Assembly: GCA_023392755.1 (NCBI GenBank)
Contig: JAEWNM010000121.1
Coordinates: forward strand, 1-6,215
DNA length: 6,215 bases
Origin: Bacillota bacterium
GTDB taxonomy: Bacteria > Bacillota > Clostridia > Christensenellales > Aristaeellaceae
Direction of reading: 5' to 3'
Shown: in pieces, positions 1 through 4,796 of the stretch
How the letters are laid out: the number at the start of each line of letters is the position of its first letter
Numbering within the stretch: the stretch's first letter is position 1
Position numbers and translations under genes: made by a program
Notes under the pieces: model-generated
Told to the model about the DNA's origin: nothing
Database searches by the model: none
What the model saw: the letters and a program-made list of their open reading frames with translations, nothing else

Positions 1-878
1 TTTTTGCTGCTTTGCAAAAGCTGCAGAAGCTTTGTAATCTTCAGCGTTGCCGGCGCATACAGCGCAGGTTTCATCATCTCTTCCATGCAGGTCTTGCCAT
101 CGTGGATGCCGGCATAAAAATCCTTCTCATGCAATATGCCCACAATATCATCCATCGTTTCCCTGTACACCGGCAGGCGTGAGTAGCCATGCTCCAAAAA
201 GGCACGCTCCGCCTCCGCAGCGGTGCTTTCTGTGGACAGGCCCACCACATCCACCCGGGGGGTAAGAATGTCGCGGGCATCAAGCTCGGTAAATTCGATG
301 GCGGAGCGGATCAGTTCCCCTTCGTGCTCGTCCATGTCGCCGTCGCTTTGGGCTTCATCCACCATGGTGATCAGCTCTTCCTCAATCAGGAACGGCTCCG
401 CCACAGGTTTTGCAACCTTGCCCATCAAAAGCTGCCACATGCGGTACAGCCAATAAAGCGGCGTCAGTACCGTTATCAGCACCTTCAGCGCCGGAGCCAA
501 ACCCATGGCCAGCTTTTCCGGAGAATTCTTTGCCATGGCGCTTGGGATGGCTTCGCACAATATGAAAATCACCGTCACCATCGCCGCCATGGACAGCAAA
601 AGCGCCGCACCCCTGGCAGCGCCACGAAGGAGTACGGCGCTTAAGGAGATGGCCAGTATGAACGCCAGGCGGCTGCCCAGCAGGATGATGGGATGCAGCC
701 TCTCCTGCCGCTCCAGAAGCGCAAATGCTTTTTCCGCCCGCATATTGCCGCCAAATGCAAGCCCCTTGAGCCGTGGGCGGTTCAATTCACCAAAGGCCGT
801 CTGAGCAGCGAAAAAAAACGCAGACAGCAAAGTGCACAGCACAATGGCCGCCACCAGCGGGAAAGCGTTCAAATCCAT
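1..878 (-). CDS. CNNM/CorC-HlyC family membrane protein (DUF21-CBS), 3' end outside window
   Basis: The first 292 codons are present and stay open to the left edge. The N-terminal DUF21/CNNM membrane domain covers about residues 1-160, with hydrophobic stretches near 8-30, 63-86, 91-112 and 125-150. A linker with EEELITMVDEA (166-176) follows, typical of the family. The first CBS motif is at about 203-260 (DILTPRVD, HGYSRLPVY, IVGILHEKD) and a second CBS motif begins near 269. The rest of CBS2 and the usual C-terminal CorC/HlyC domain lie off the edge. The ATG at 876-878 has an AGAAAGGA ribosome site 9 bases upstream. Related proteins transport or sense Mg2+ or Co2+ in the cytoplasmic membrane. 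Here the DUF21 signature residues are altered: the usual SxSETA motif reads FAAQTA (23-28), the usual GNxxxN loop reads GSRLAF, and the EIxPK motif reads EAIPS (109-113). Fold assignment is secure, but transport activity is doubtful. Confidence 0.9.
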   Translation of the reverse strand, partial: MDLNAFPLVAAIVLCTLLSAFFFAAQTAFGELNRPRLKGLAFGGNMRAEKAFALLERQERLHPIILLGSRLAFILAISLSAVLLRGAARGAALLLSMAAMVTVIFILCEAIPSAMAKNSPEKLAMGLAPALKVLITVLTPLYWLYRMWQLLMGKVAKPVAEPFLIEEELITMVDEAQSDGDMDEHEGELIRSAIEFTELDARDILTPRVDVVGLSTESTAAEAERAFLEHGYSRLPVYRETMDDIVGILHEKDFYAGIHDGKTCMEEMMKPALYAPATLKITKLLQLLQSSK

Positions 879-1062
879 GAATAAAAATCCTTTCTGTACA
901 TGCCGCTACCGATCATCTGACAATTTCCGCATGCAAAAAGCGCACAGGCAAAACAGCTCCCGCGTTTTGCACCGGTGCGCCTATAAGCACGAATTGGTCC
1001 CGTTTCGCAAACCGTTTAGGACTCGGAGGTTCGTCCAAGATGTACACCTCTATACCAGAATG
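879..1062 (-). promoter_or_regulatory. Long structured 5' leader of the CNNM gene, candidate attenuator or riboswitch
   Basis: The predicted start point near 1062 leaves a leader of about 184 bases before the ATG. Reading along the minus strand, it has a 5-bp stem GAGGT/ACCTC (1050-1046 with 1030-1026). GTCC and GGAC segments follow that can pair in more than one way. Next come a full intrinsic terminator (980-935) and about 56 bases containing the ribosome site. Sensor, terminator, gene is the order of a transcription attenuator. I compared the sequence from memory with M-box, yybP-ykoY, NiCo, T-box, lysine, fluoride and ykkC signatures and saw no convincing match. The class and ligand are unknown; a metal ion would suit the gene, but that is inference. 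Confidence 0.5.
935..980 (-). terminator. Intrinsic terminator inside the CNNM leader
   Basis: On the minus strand GCGCAC (980-975) pairs with GTGCGC (945-940) and GCAAAAC (970-964) pairs with GTTTTGC (954-948). A small 4x2 internal loop separates the two stems, the apical loop is 9 bases, and TTTTT follows at 939-935. The T-run exists only in the minus direction. It lies between promoter and start codon of the CNNM gene, so it should act as a conditional stop rather than an end-of-operon signal. Confidence 0.7.
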
Positions 1063-1068
1063 ATACGC

Positions 1069-1097
1069 ATTATACCACACATTCGCTGCAAATGCAA
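1069..1097 (-). promoter_or_regulatory. Sigma-A promoter for the CNNM gene
   Basis: On the minus strand a TTGCAT -35 (1097-1092) is followed by a 17-base spacer and a perfect TATAAT -10 (1074-1069), preceded by the TGG of an extended -10. The predicted start is near 1062. It is back to back with the promoter of the decarboxylase operon, the two -35 boxes being about 40 bases apart. Confidence 0.65.
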
Positions 1098-1135
1098 ATG
1101 GCCCTCATATGCCTTCAAATTGCCATGCCGGCCGT

Positions 1136-1164
1136 TTGACAGCCGATGTTACATATGCTATAAT
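1136..1164 (+). promoter_or_regulatory. Consensus sigma-A promoter of the Na+-pump decarboxylase operon
   Basis: TTGACA (1136-1141), a 17-base spacer and TATAAT (1159-1164) with an extended -10 TGC just before it. All twelve core bases match consensus. Transcription should start near 1171, giving an untranslated leader of about 40 bases. This implies high basal expression unless a repressor acts; no obvious operator dyad was seen. Confidence 0.85.
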
Positions 1165-1209
1165 AACGCAGTTTTTGGCGTTTCCGCCGACAAAAGGGAG
1201 GATCGTATC

Positions 1210-2409
1210 ATGGGCGATCTGCTACGGGAGTTGTTTTCCGGCATCCTTTATCTGTTTACGAACGAGGGCTGGAAGACACTGGTTATGTTTCTTATATCAG
1301 GCATCCTGATCTATCTGGCGATCAAAAAGGATTATGAACCCGCACTTTTACTGCCCATTGGATTTGGAGCCATCCTGGCCAACCTGCCCCCGGTGCTGGA
1401 GGGCGTTGCTGCGGCGCTGGGAACGGAGGCATCCCCCGGTTTTCTAACGGTGCTGTTCAATGCCGGCATAGCCAACGAACTGTTCCCCATCCTCATCTTT
1501 ATCGCCGTAGGCGCCATGATCGATTTCTCTCCTTTGATGAAAGACCCTGCCATGATCTTTTTTGGCGCCGCGGCCCAGTTCGGTATATTCGCCACGTTCC
1601 TTCTTTCCCTGGTGCTGATCCCCATCATTTTGCCGGCCACCGCCGGAAATGAGAGCCTGATACTGAAGCTGGCTTCCGCTATCGGCATCATCGGCGCGGC
1701 GGACGGCCCCACTACATTGTATGTGGCAAACCACTTCCAGTTGAAGGATTATATGGCCCCCATTTCCGTAGCGGCCTACAGCTATATGTCTCTGGTGCCT
1801 GTGATTCAGCCCCCGGTAATACGGCTGCTAACCACTAAAAAAGAGCGCATGATCCGCATGGATTACCGGGAAGCCCGTGCCCCCCGCCTTGCTTTGATCC
1901 TCTTCCCCATCGTGGTCACGGTAGTGTCCGGCATCATCGTGCCCATGAGCGCACCCCTGGTAGGCTCCCTGATGTTCGGCAATTTGCTTAGGGAGTGCGG
2001 CGTGCTGGAACGGCTGAGCAAGACCGCCCAAAATGAATTGGCGAATCTTGTTACCATTTTGCTGGGGCTGACCATCGGCTCCACCATGGTGGCCCAAAAC
2101 TTCCTGCGGCTGGATACGCTGCTCATCATGGGGCTTGGCCTCTTCGCCTTTGTCTTTGATACGGCGGGCGGCGTTCTGTTTGCAAAGCTCATCAACCTTT
2201 TCCGCAAGAACAAGATCAATCCCATGGTTGGCGCGGCGGGCATATCCGCGTTCCCCATGAGCGCCCGCGTCATTCAAAAAATGGCAAAGGAAGATGACCC
2301 TTACAATTTTATCCTTATGCAAGCCATCAGCGCCAACGTTTCCGGCCAATTGGGTTCCATTGTGGCCGGCGGCATGGTGATCACGCTGGTCAGCATGCTG
2401 CTCCGCTAA
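1210..2409 (+). CDS. oadB: Sodium ion-translocating decarboxylase, beta subunit (OadB/MmdB/GcdB family)
   Basis: A 399-residue polytopic membrane protein. The family beta subunit removes CO2 from carboxybiotin and couples this to export of Na+ across the cytoplasmic membrane. Motifs in order: GAMIDFSPL (101-109), IGIIGAADGPT (158-168) with the conserved ion-site Asp165, AAYSYMSLVP (188-197) with Tyr190 and Tyr192, then FGNLLRE, LSKTAQNELANLV, FDTAGGVLFAK, INPMVGAAGISAFPMSARVIQK and a final NVSGQLGS helix. Length fits Gram-positive members and is shorter than Klebsiella OadB. The ATG at 1210 is chosen because GGGAGG (1196-1201) lies 8 bases upstream and because the frame upstream of it covers the promoter and encodes unrelated sequence. 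The gamma-like gene follows after 34 bases. Alpha and biotin-carrier subunits are absent here, so the substrate (oxaloacetate, methylmalonyl-CoA or glutaconyl-CoA) cannot be told; the symbol names the family. Confidence 0.95.
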   Translation: MGDLLRELFSGILYLFTNEGWKTLVMFLISGILIYLAIKKDYEPALLLPIGFGAILANLPPVLEGVAAALGTEASPGFLTVLFNAGIANELFPILIFIAVGAMIDFSPLMKDPAMIFFGAAAQFGIFATFLLSLVLIPIILPATAGNESLILKLASAIGIIGAADGPTTLYVANHFQLKDYMAPISVAAYSYMSLVPVIQPPVIRLLTTKKERMIRMDYREARAPRLALILFPIVVTVVSGIIVPMSAPLVGSLMFGNLLRECGVLERLSKTAQNELANLVTILLGLTIGSTMVAQNFLRLDTLLIMGLGLFAFVFDTAGGVLFAKLINLFRKNKINPMVGAAGISAFPMSARVIQKMAKEDDPYNFILMQAISANVSGQLGSIVAGGMVITLVSMLLR

Positions 2410-2443
2410 GCGCATAACGCCATAGAAAGAAGGATGGATGACG

Positions 2444-2635
2444 ATGTTCAAATGGCTGTTTGCTTCCGCTCTGGCTGAAAATGCCGCGCCGCTTGCACAA
2501 ACCTCCGCCCCCGCTTTTGCCGATACGCTCATGGGCAAGGGGCTCATCACCACCGGGCTTGGCCTGGCAGGCGTTTTTCTGGTGCTATGCCTGTTCTACG
2601 TGGTTATCAAGGCAATGCAAAGAGTAAAGGAATAA
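2444..2635 (+). CDS. Small OadG-like gamma subunit of the Na+-pump decarboxylase
   Basis: A 63-residue protein with a short N-terminal segment, one membrane helix at about residues 34-56 (GLITTGLGLAGVFLVLCLFY) and a short basic tail ending KAMQRVKE. Gamma subunits of these pumps are small one-helix proteins that anchor or stabilise the alpha-beta complex; the GxGxVFLVLxL pattern and the position just after the beta subunit support this call. It is shorter than the usual 80 or so residues and lacks the His-rich, zinc-binding C-terminal tail known from Klebsiella OadG. The ATG at 2444 is preferred because AAGGA (2430-2434) is 9 bases upstream. An in-frame ATG at 2438, adding two residues, has only 3 bases of spacing. 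It is probably cotranscribed from the promoter at 1136. Confidence 0.7.
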   Translation: MFKWLFASALAENAAPLAQTSAPAFADTLMGKGLITTGLGLAGVFLVLCLFYVVIKAMQRVKE

Positions 2636-2693
2636 TGCTTTCACGCTCATAGCTGCCGCCTTAGAATAATGCATTGCGCGCTCACACCGTAAA

Positions 2694-2726
2694 CGGCCCG
2701 TTTTCATCCATGGATGAAACGGGCCG
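2694..2726 (+). terminator. Long GC-rich hairpin after the decarboxylase genes
   Basis: CGGCCCGTTTTCATCCA (2694-2710) and TGGATGAAACGGGCCG (2711-2726) pair over 16 bp with one bulged T and a self-complementary TCCATGGA centre. It lies 58 bases after the gamma-gene stop, so it probably ends that operon. There is no T-run after it on the plus strand (CTTCCACA), and only TTT follows on the minus strand. It may therefore work as an mRNA 3'-end stabiliser or a weak bidirectional stop. Confidence 0.5.
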
Positions 2727-2815
2727 CTTCCACATTCATCGGGCGGCAAACAGCTATATTGCGCCGGCTTATTGCATGGATGGGACGGCGCCGGCGACAA
2801 GCTGAACTTTTTCGC

Positions 2816-2844
2816 TTTACAAGGCGGCGGATTTGGCGTATAAA
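2816..2844 (+). promoter_or_regulatory. Sigma-A promoter of the membrane protein-Usp pair
   Basis: TTTACA (2816-2821), a 17-base spacer and TATAAA (2839-2844): one mismatch to consensus in each box. The predicted start is near 2851, leaving a leader of about 50 bases that contains the GGAGG site of the TTG-start gene. It shows that the pair is a unit separate from the decarboxylase operon. Confidence 0.7.
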
Positions 2845-2900
2845 TAAAGTACGGGCGCATGTAGCCGCCACTTTATGCATACCATACGGAGGAAACAGCA

Positions 2901-3374
2901 TTGTATCTTACAAGCGACCGGCAGGAAAACCGTCAACAGCTCAAGCGCCGCCTTCTCGCCCTTTTGATCCCTATGGCGCTCTTTCTGGCAGGCATCGTTG
3001 TCTCGCTGCTCCCGAATATACGGCTGCAATGGCTTACCACGCTGCTGACCATTGCAGGCGGGGCCATGGCTATCTTTTGTTATGGAGTGTTCATCAGCCC
3101 GGTTGTGAGCTATGGGCGGCATTTAAGAAACGTGCTTGATGGGCGCAAACGGGAGACGACGGGCCGTTTGACCGACTTCAGCAGCCAATCCTGCTTCCGG
3201 GAAGGCGTGGAATATTATCCCATGACTATCAACATTGGCGTAAAGGGCGAGGAAGCAGACGACAGGCTCTTTTATTACGACGTGCACAAGGGAACGCCGC
3301 CCTTTAAGCCGGGCGACATGATTACCGTCGTTTCCCATGACAAGGCGGTGGCGGACATACGCCCGGCAGAGTGA
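2901..3374 (+). CDS. Uncharacterised membrane protein, two helices plus soluble C-terminal domain
   Basis: I do not recognise a named family. The 157-residue product has a charged N-terminus (RQENRQQLKRR, 7-17) and two membrane helices close together (about 17-38 and 44-66). A basic linker follows (YGRHLRNVLDGRKRE), then a soluble part at about 87-154 that looks beta-rich: FREGVEYYPMTINIG, RLFYYDVHKG, FKPGDMITVVSHDKAVADI. The linker basic residues suggest that the soluble domain is cytoplasmic. The phrase FKPGDMITVVSHDK resembles the edge of a small beta-barrel, but this is only an impression. The start is a TTG at 2901 with GGAGG (2888-2892) 8 bases upstream; no ATG near the 5' end of the frame would keep the first helix. 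A Usp gene follows after 58 bases, most likely in one transcript. Confidence 0.75.
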   Translation: MYLTSDRQENRQQLKRRLLALLIPMALFLAGIVVSLLPNIRLQWLTTLLTIAGGAMAIFCYGVFISPVVSYGRHLRNVLDGRKRETTGRLTDFSSQSCFREGVEYYPMTINIGVKGEEADDRLFYYDVHKGTPPFKPGDMITVVSHDKAVADIRPAE

Positions 3375-3432
3375 TGAAGAAGCTGCTCCTGCCAAGCTTT
3401 GATGCCATGCGGGCCGAAAAGGAGTTTTCTCC

Positions 3433-3819
3433 GTGCACGATACACAAAATGTACTGGTCTGCGTGACTGGTCAAAAAACATGCGACAGGCTGATTAAAAC
3501 AGGAGCTCAGCTTGCCGCCGGGTATGATGCCCCGCTGCTGGTGGTGCACGTAGCCCCGGCTGGCGCGCCTTTGCTTGGCAACTCCACTCAAAGCGAAGCG
3601 CTTGATTATCTATACGGCCTTTCCTGCGATGCCGGCGCGGAAATGGCTGTTCTCCGGGCGCCTGACCCGCTGGAAAGGCTGATCCAGTATGCCCAGGAGC
3701 AGCATGTGGCCCATATCGTTCTTGGAGCAGGCCGCCCCGGCGGCCCGGACCGCCGGGATGTGGCTTCCCTGCTCAGGATGCGCCTACCCCATGTGCAGGT
3801 GCATGTTGTTATCCTGTAA
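3433..3819 (+). CDS. Universal stress protein, KdpD-type Usp domain
   Basis: A 128-residue single-domain protein with the Usp alpha/beta fold. It opens with the first strand NVLVCVTG (6-13), then DRLIKTGAQLAAGYDAPLLVVHV, followed by a helix and the strand AEMAVLRA. PLERLIQYAQEQHVAHIVLGAGRPG then leads to a final VQVHVVIL strand. The CDRLIKTGAQLAA and IVLGAGR segments resemble the Usp module inside KdpD sensor kinases more than classical UspA. The ATP-binding GxxGx9G(S/T) pattern is not intact, so nucleotide binding is uncertain. The start is GTG at 3433 with AAAAGGAG (3417-3424) 8 bases upstream. Context next to an unknown membrane protein suggests a cytoplasmic partner or sensor for it, which is inference. 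The first strong terminator downstream is at 3931-3966. Confidence 0.8.
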   Translation: MHDTQNVLVCVTGQKTCDRLIKTGAQLAAGYDAPLLVVHVAPAGAPLLGNSTQSEALDYLYGLSCDAGAEMAVLRAPDPLERLIQYAQEQHVAHIVLGAGRPGGPDRRDVASLLRMRLPHVQVHVVIL

Positions 3820-3893
3820 AGCGGACACATTTGAGCCAAGCGTTAGGCAGCCTTCTCCTTGGGGCAGCCGCATGGCACAATCGCGATGAGCCG

Positions 3894-3924
3894 GGCCGGC
3901 GCATGCATATGCACGCGCCGGCTC
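3894..3924 (+). repeat. Left copy of a GC-rich palindromic direct repeat
   Basis: It starts with the 17-base word GGCCGGCGCATGCATAT, which recurs exactly at 4131-4147, and ends GCGCCGGCTC, similar to the GCGGCGGCTCC end of the second copy. Each copy folds on itself (here 3895-3906 with 3911-3922). The two copies lie in the same orientation 237 bases apart and bracket the five other hairpins. Confidence 0.7.
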
Positions 3925-3930
3925 AGCGTA

Positions 3931-3966
3931 TCAACAAAGTGGCTGTCGCCACTTTGTTGAGTTTTT
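3931..3966 (+). terminator. Intrinsic terminator of the membrane protein-Usp operon
   Basis: A perfect 13-bp stem TCAACAAAGTGGC/GCCACTTTGTTGA with loop TGTC (3931-3960), followed after one G by TTTTT (3962-3966). It is the first good plus-strand terminator after the Usp stop codon at 3819. The stem is more AU-rich at its base than a classic terminator. Confidence 0.7.
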
Positions 3967-4081
3967 CCCTCGCCGCACTGCAAAAGGCTGCGCCTTTTGC
4001 GGCCGTTTGCTCGGGCAAGGAAGGAATTTTTTCAAAATTCCCTCGCAAACCACCGCACATGTCGCTGGTTTGCGATCTAGA

Positions 4082-4122
4082 ATCGGAGGGCTTCGGCCCT
4101 CCGATACCTCCCTGGGTTTTTT
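4082..4122 (+). terminator. Terminator-like hairpin with TTCG tetraloop
   Basis: ATCGGAGGGC (4082-4091) and GCCCTCCGAT (4096-4105) form 10 perfect pairs closed by the very stable C-TTCG-G loop. TTTTTT follows at 4117-4122, 11 bases after the stem, which is further than in a standard intrinsic terminator. It may terminate read-through or act as a folding unit of the hairpin string. Confidence 0.5.
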
Positions 4123-4130
4123 GATGGTCT

Positions 4131-4169
4131 GGCCGGCGCATGCATATACATGCGGCGGCTCCTTTTATT
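4131..4169 (+). terminator. Right copy of the GC-rich palindrome, terminator-like
   Basis: GCCGGCGCATG (4132-4142) pairs with CATGCGGCGGC (4149-4159) with one mismatch. TCC and then TTTTATT (4163-4169) follow, so this copy has the shape of a plus-strand terminator, unlike the left copy, which has no T-run. It shares its first 17 bases with the left copy. Confidence 0.55.
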
Positions 4170-4365
4170 GTTCTTCACGGCAACGGTCACAGAGCCCTTT
4201 TTTATGATGCCAGACCGACTTTGTCCTGAATGTAGAAAATGAACAGGTCCAATAGCACGCAGGACTGTTCACCAGGCCTGCGTCATCATCACTTGCGGCG
4301 ATAAAGGCACACAGCCCGCCTGAAAAGCCAAATACTCCACACCCATTCGTATTTTGATCCTCCAT
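4165..4365 (-). CDS. Doubtful small Cys-containing open frame
   Basis: A 66-codon frame from ATG 4363-4365 to a TAA at 4167-4165. It has no recognised family. The C-terminal third has CYWTC and a CDRC pair near the end (KGLCDRCREEQ) with an intervening WHH, faintly like a zinc-binding knuckle. The ribosome site is weak (AGCAGG, 9 bases upstream). The stop overlaps the T-run of the preceding plus-strand hairpin, and this stretch is less GC-rich than the genes around it. It could be a chance frame, a decayed gene or a small real one; I favour chance. The rest of 4170-4406 shows nothing else besides the PadR promoter. Confidence 0.2.
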   Translation of the reverse strand: MEDQNTNGCGVFGFSGGLCAFIAASDDDAGLVNSPACYWTCSFSTFRTKSVWHHKKGLCDRCREEQ

Positions 4366-4406
4366 ACGGATACGCCTGCTTAAGATATCAAAATAATATT
4401 TCGCTA

Positions 4407-4436
4407 TTGACAATAGTGTGCGTCACACATTATAAT
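4407..4436 (+). promoter_or_regulatory. Sigma-A promoter of the PadR operon
   Basis: TTGACA (4407-4412), an 18-base spacer and TATAAT (4431-4436), both boxes perfect. The predicted start, near 4443, falls at the first base of the GAGGTGAT ribosome site, so the transcript should have almost no leader. The spacer carries the dyad listed separately. Confidence 0.8.
4416..4428. promoter_or_regulatory. Operator-like dyad in the PadR promoter spacer
   Basis: GTGTG (4416-4420), three bases CGT, then CACAC (4424-4428) form a perfect inverted repeat between -35 and -10. PadR-family repressors commonly bind dyads overlapping their own promoter, so this is the natural autoregulatory site. The exact PadR sequence preference differs between members, so the match is positional rather than by consensus. 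Confidence 0.5.
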
Positions 4437-4454
4437 GAGTTCGAGGTGATGTCA

Positions 4455-4796
4455 TTGGAAGATTCCACGCTCTTAAGCAACATACTGTTGGAAATGCGCC
4501 GCGGCACGCTGACACTGGCTGTGCTCAGCCAATTGAAAAATCCCTGCTATGGCTATTCGCTGCTAAAGCAACTGGAGGAAATGCACACGAGCATTGAGCC
4601 CGGCACACTCTACCCGCTGCTGCGGCGGCTGGAATCGCAAGGGCTGCTTCAAAGCCGTTGGGATACCGCCGAAAGCCGTCCGCGCAAGTATTACCTGCTC
4701 AGCGACCAGGGTGCCGCGCTGTATGAAACACTGAAAGTGGAATGGCTGCGCTTGTGTGAGGAAATAGGAAATTTGCTGAGGGAGGATCAAAAATGA
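4455..4796 (+). CDS. PadR family transcriptional regulator
   Basis: A 113-residue winged-helix DNA-binding protein of the short PadR class. Signatures: LLSNILLEMRRGTLTLAVLS (6-25), NPCYGYSLLKQLEE (29-42), the recognition region SIEPGTLYPLLRRLESQGLL (46-65) and the wing ESRPRKYYLLSDQG (73-86), then a C-terminal dimerisation helix. The start is taken as TTG 4455, giving MEDSTLLSN, the usual beginning of this group, with GAGG (4443-4446) 8 bases upstream. The ATG at 4449 is in frame but sits inside the ribosome site GAGGTGAT, and frames beginning earlier would precede the transcript start. Its stop overlaps the next start (ATGA), so the regulator and the membrane protein are translationally coupled. 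It probably represses its own promoter through the dyad at 4416-4428; the inducer is unknown. Confidence 0.92.
   Translation: MEDSTLLSNILLEMRRGTLTLAVLSQLKNPCYGYSLLKQLEEMHTSIEPGTLYPLLRRLESQGLLQSRWDTAESRPRKYYLLSDQGAALYETLKVEWLRLCEEIGNLLREDQK

Larger units (their letters stand above)
3888..4169 (+). repeat. String of seven hairpins in a non-coding stretch, candidate interspersed repeat or structured RNA
   Basis: Within the 587 bases between genes (3820-4406), about 280 bases are almost entirely palindromes. In order: 3895-3922 (12 bp, one mismatch, ATAT loop); 3931-3960 (13 bp perfect, TGTC loop); 3972-4003 (12 bp with a 5-base bulge, of which 3980-4000 is 9 bp perfect with TGC loop); 4023-4041 (8 bp perfect, TTC loop); 4044-4074 (9 bp perfect, 13-base loop containing ACATGT); 4082-4105 (10 bp perfect, TTCG loop); 4132-4159 (11 bp, one mismatch). 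T-runs follow the second, sixth and seventh. The word TTCCCTCGC occurs twice (3965-3973, 4038-4046). No frame across it looks coding. Such density suggests a mobile palindromic unit or a folded transcript, not just one terminator. Copy number cannot be judged here. Confidence 0.75.

Noticed and set aside
189..644. Plus-strand open frames opposite the CNNM gene
   Set aside because: The minus strand encodes a clear DUF21-CBS protein throughout; the plus-strand products are low-complexity His/Arg/Gln-rich sequences.
832..1209. Upstream extension of the beta subunit frame
   Set aside because: It runs through both divergent promoters, its translation is unrelated to the family, and the ATG at 1210 has an excellent ribosome site.
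1828..2553. Long minus-strand open frame across the decarboxylase genes
   Set aside because: It lies opposite a strongly conserved beta subunit, its translation is rich in His, Gln and Ala with no family features, and it has no ribosome site.
3374..3451. Short frame starting at the ATGA overlap after the membrane protein
   Set aside because: Only about 25 codons, it overlaps the Usp start in another frame and shows no features.
3831..4141. Open frames on both strands through the hairpin string
   Set aside because: They are by-products of palindromic DNA; no ribosome site or family resemblance, and the structure explains the sequence better.
3888..4169. CRISPR array
   Set aside because: The hairpin stems differ from each other, the spacing is irregular and there is no constant repeat of 25-40 bases.
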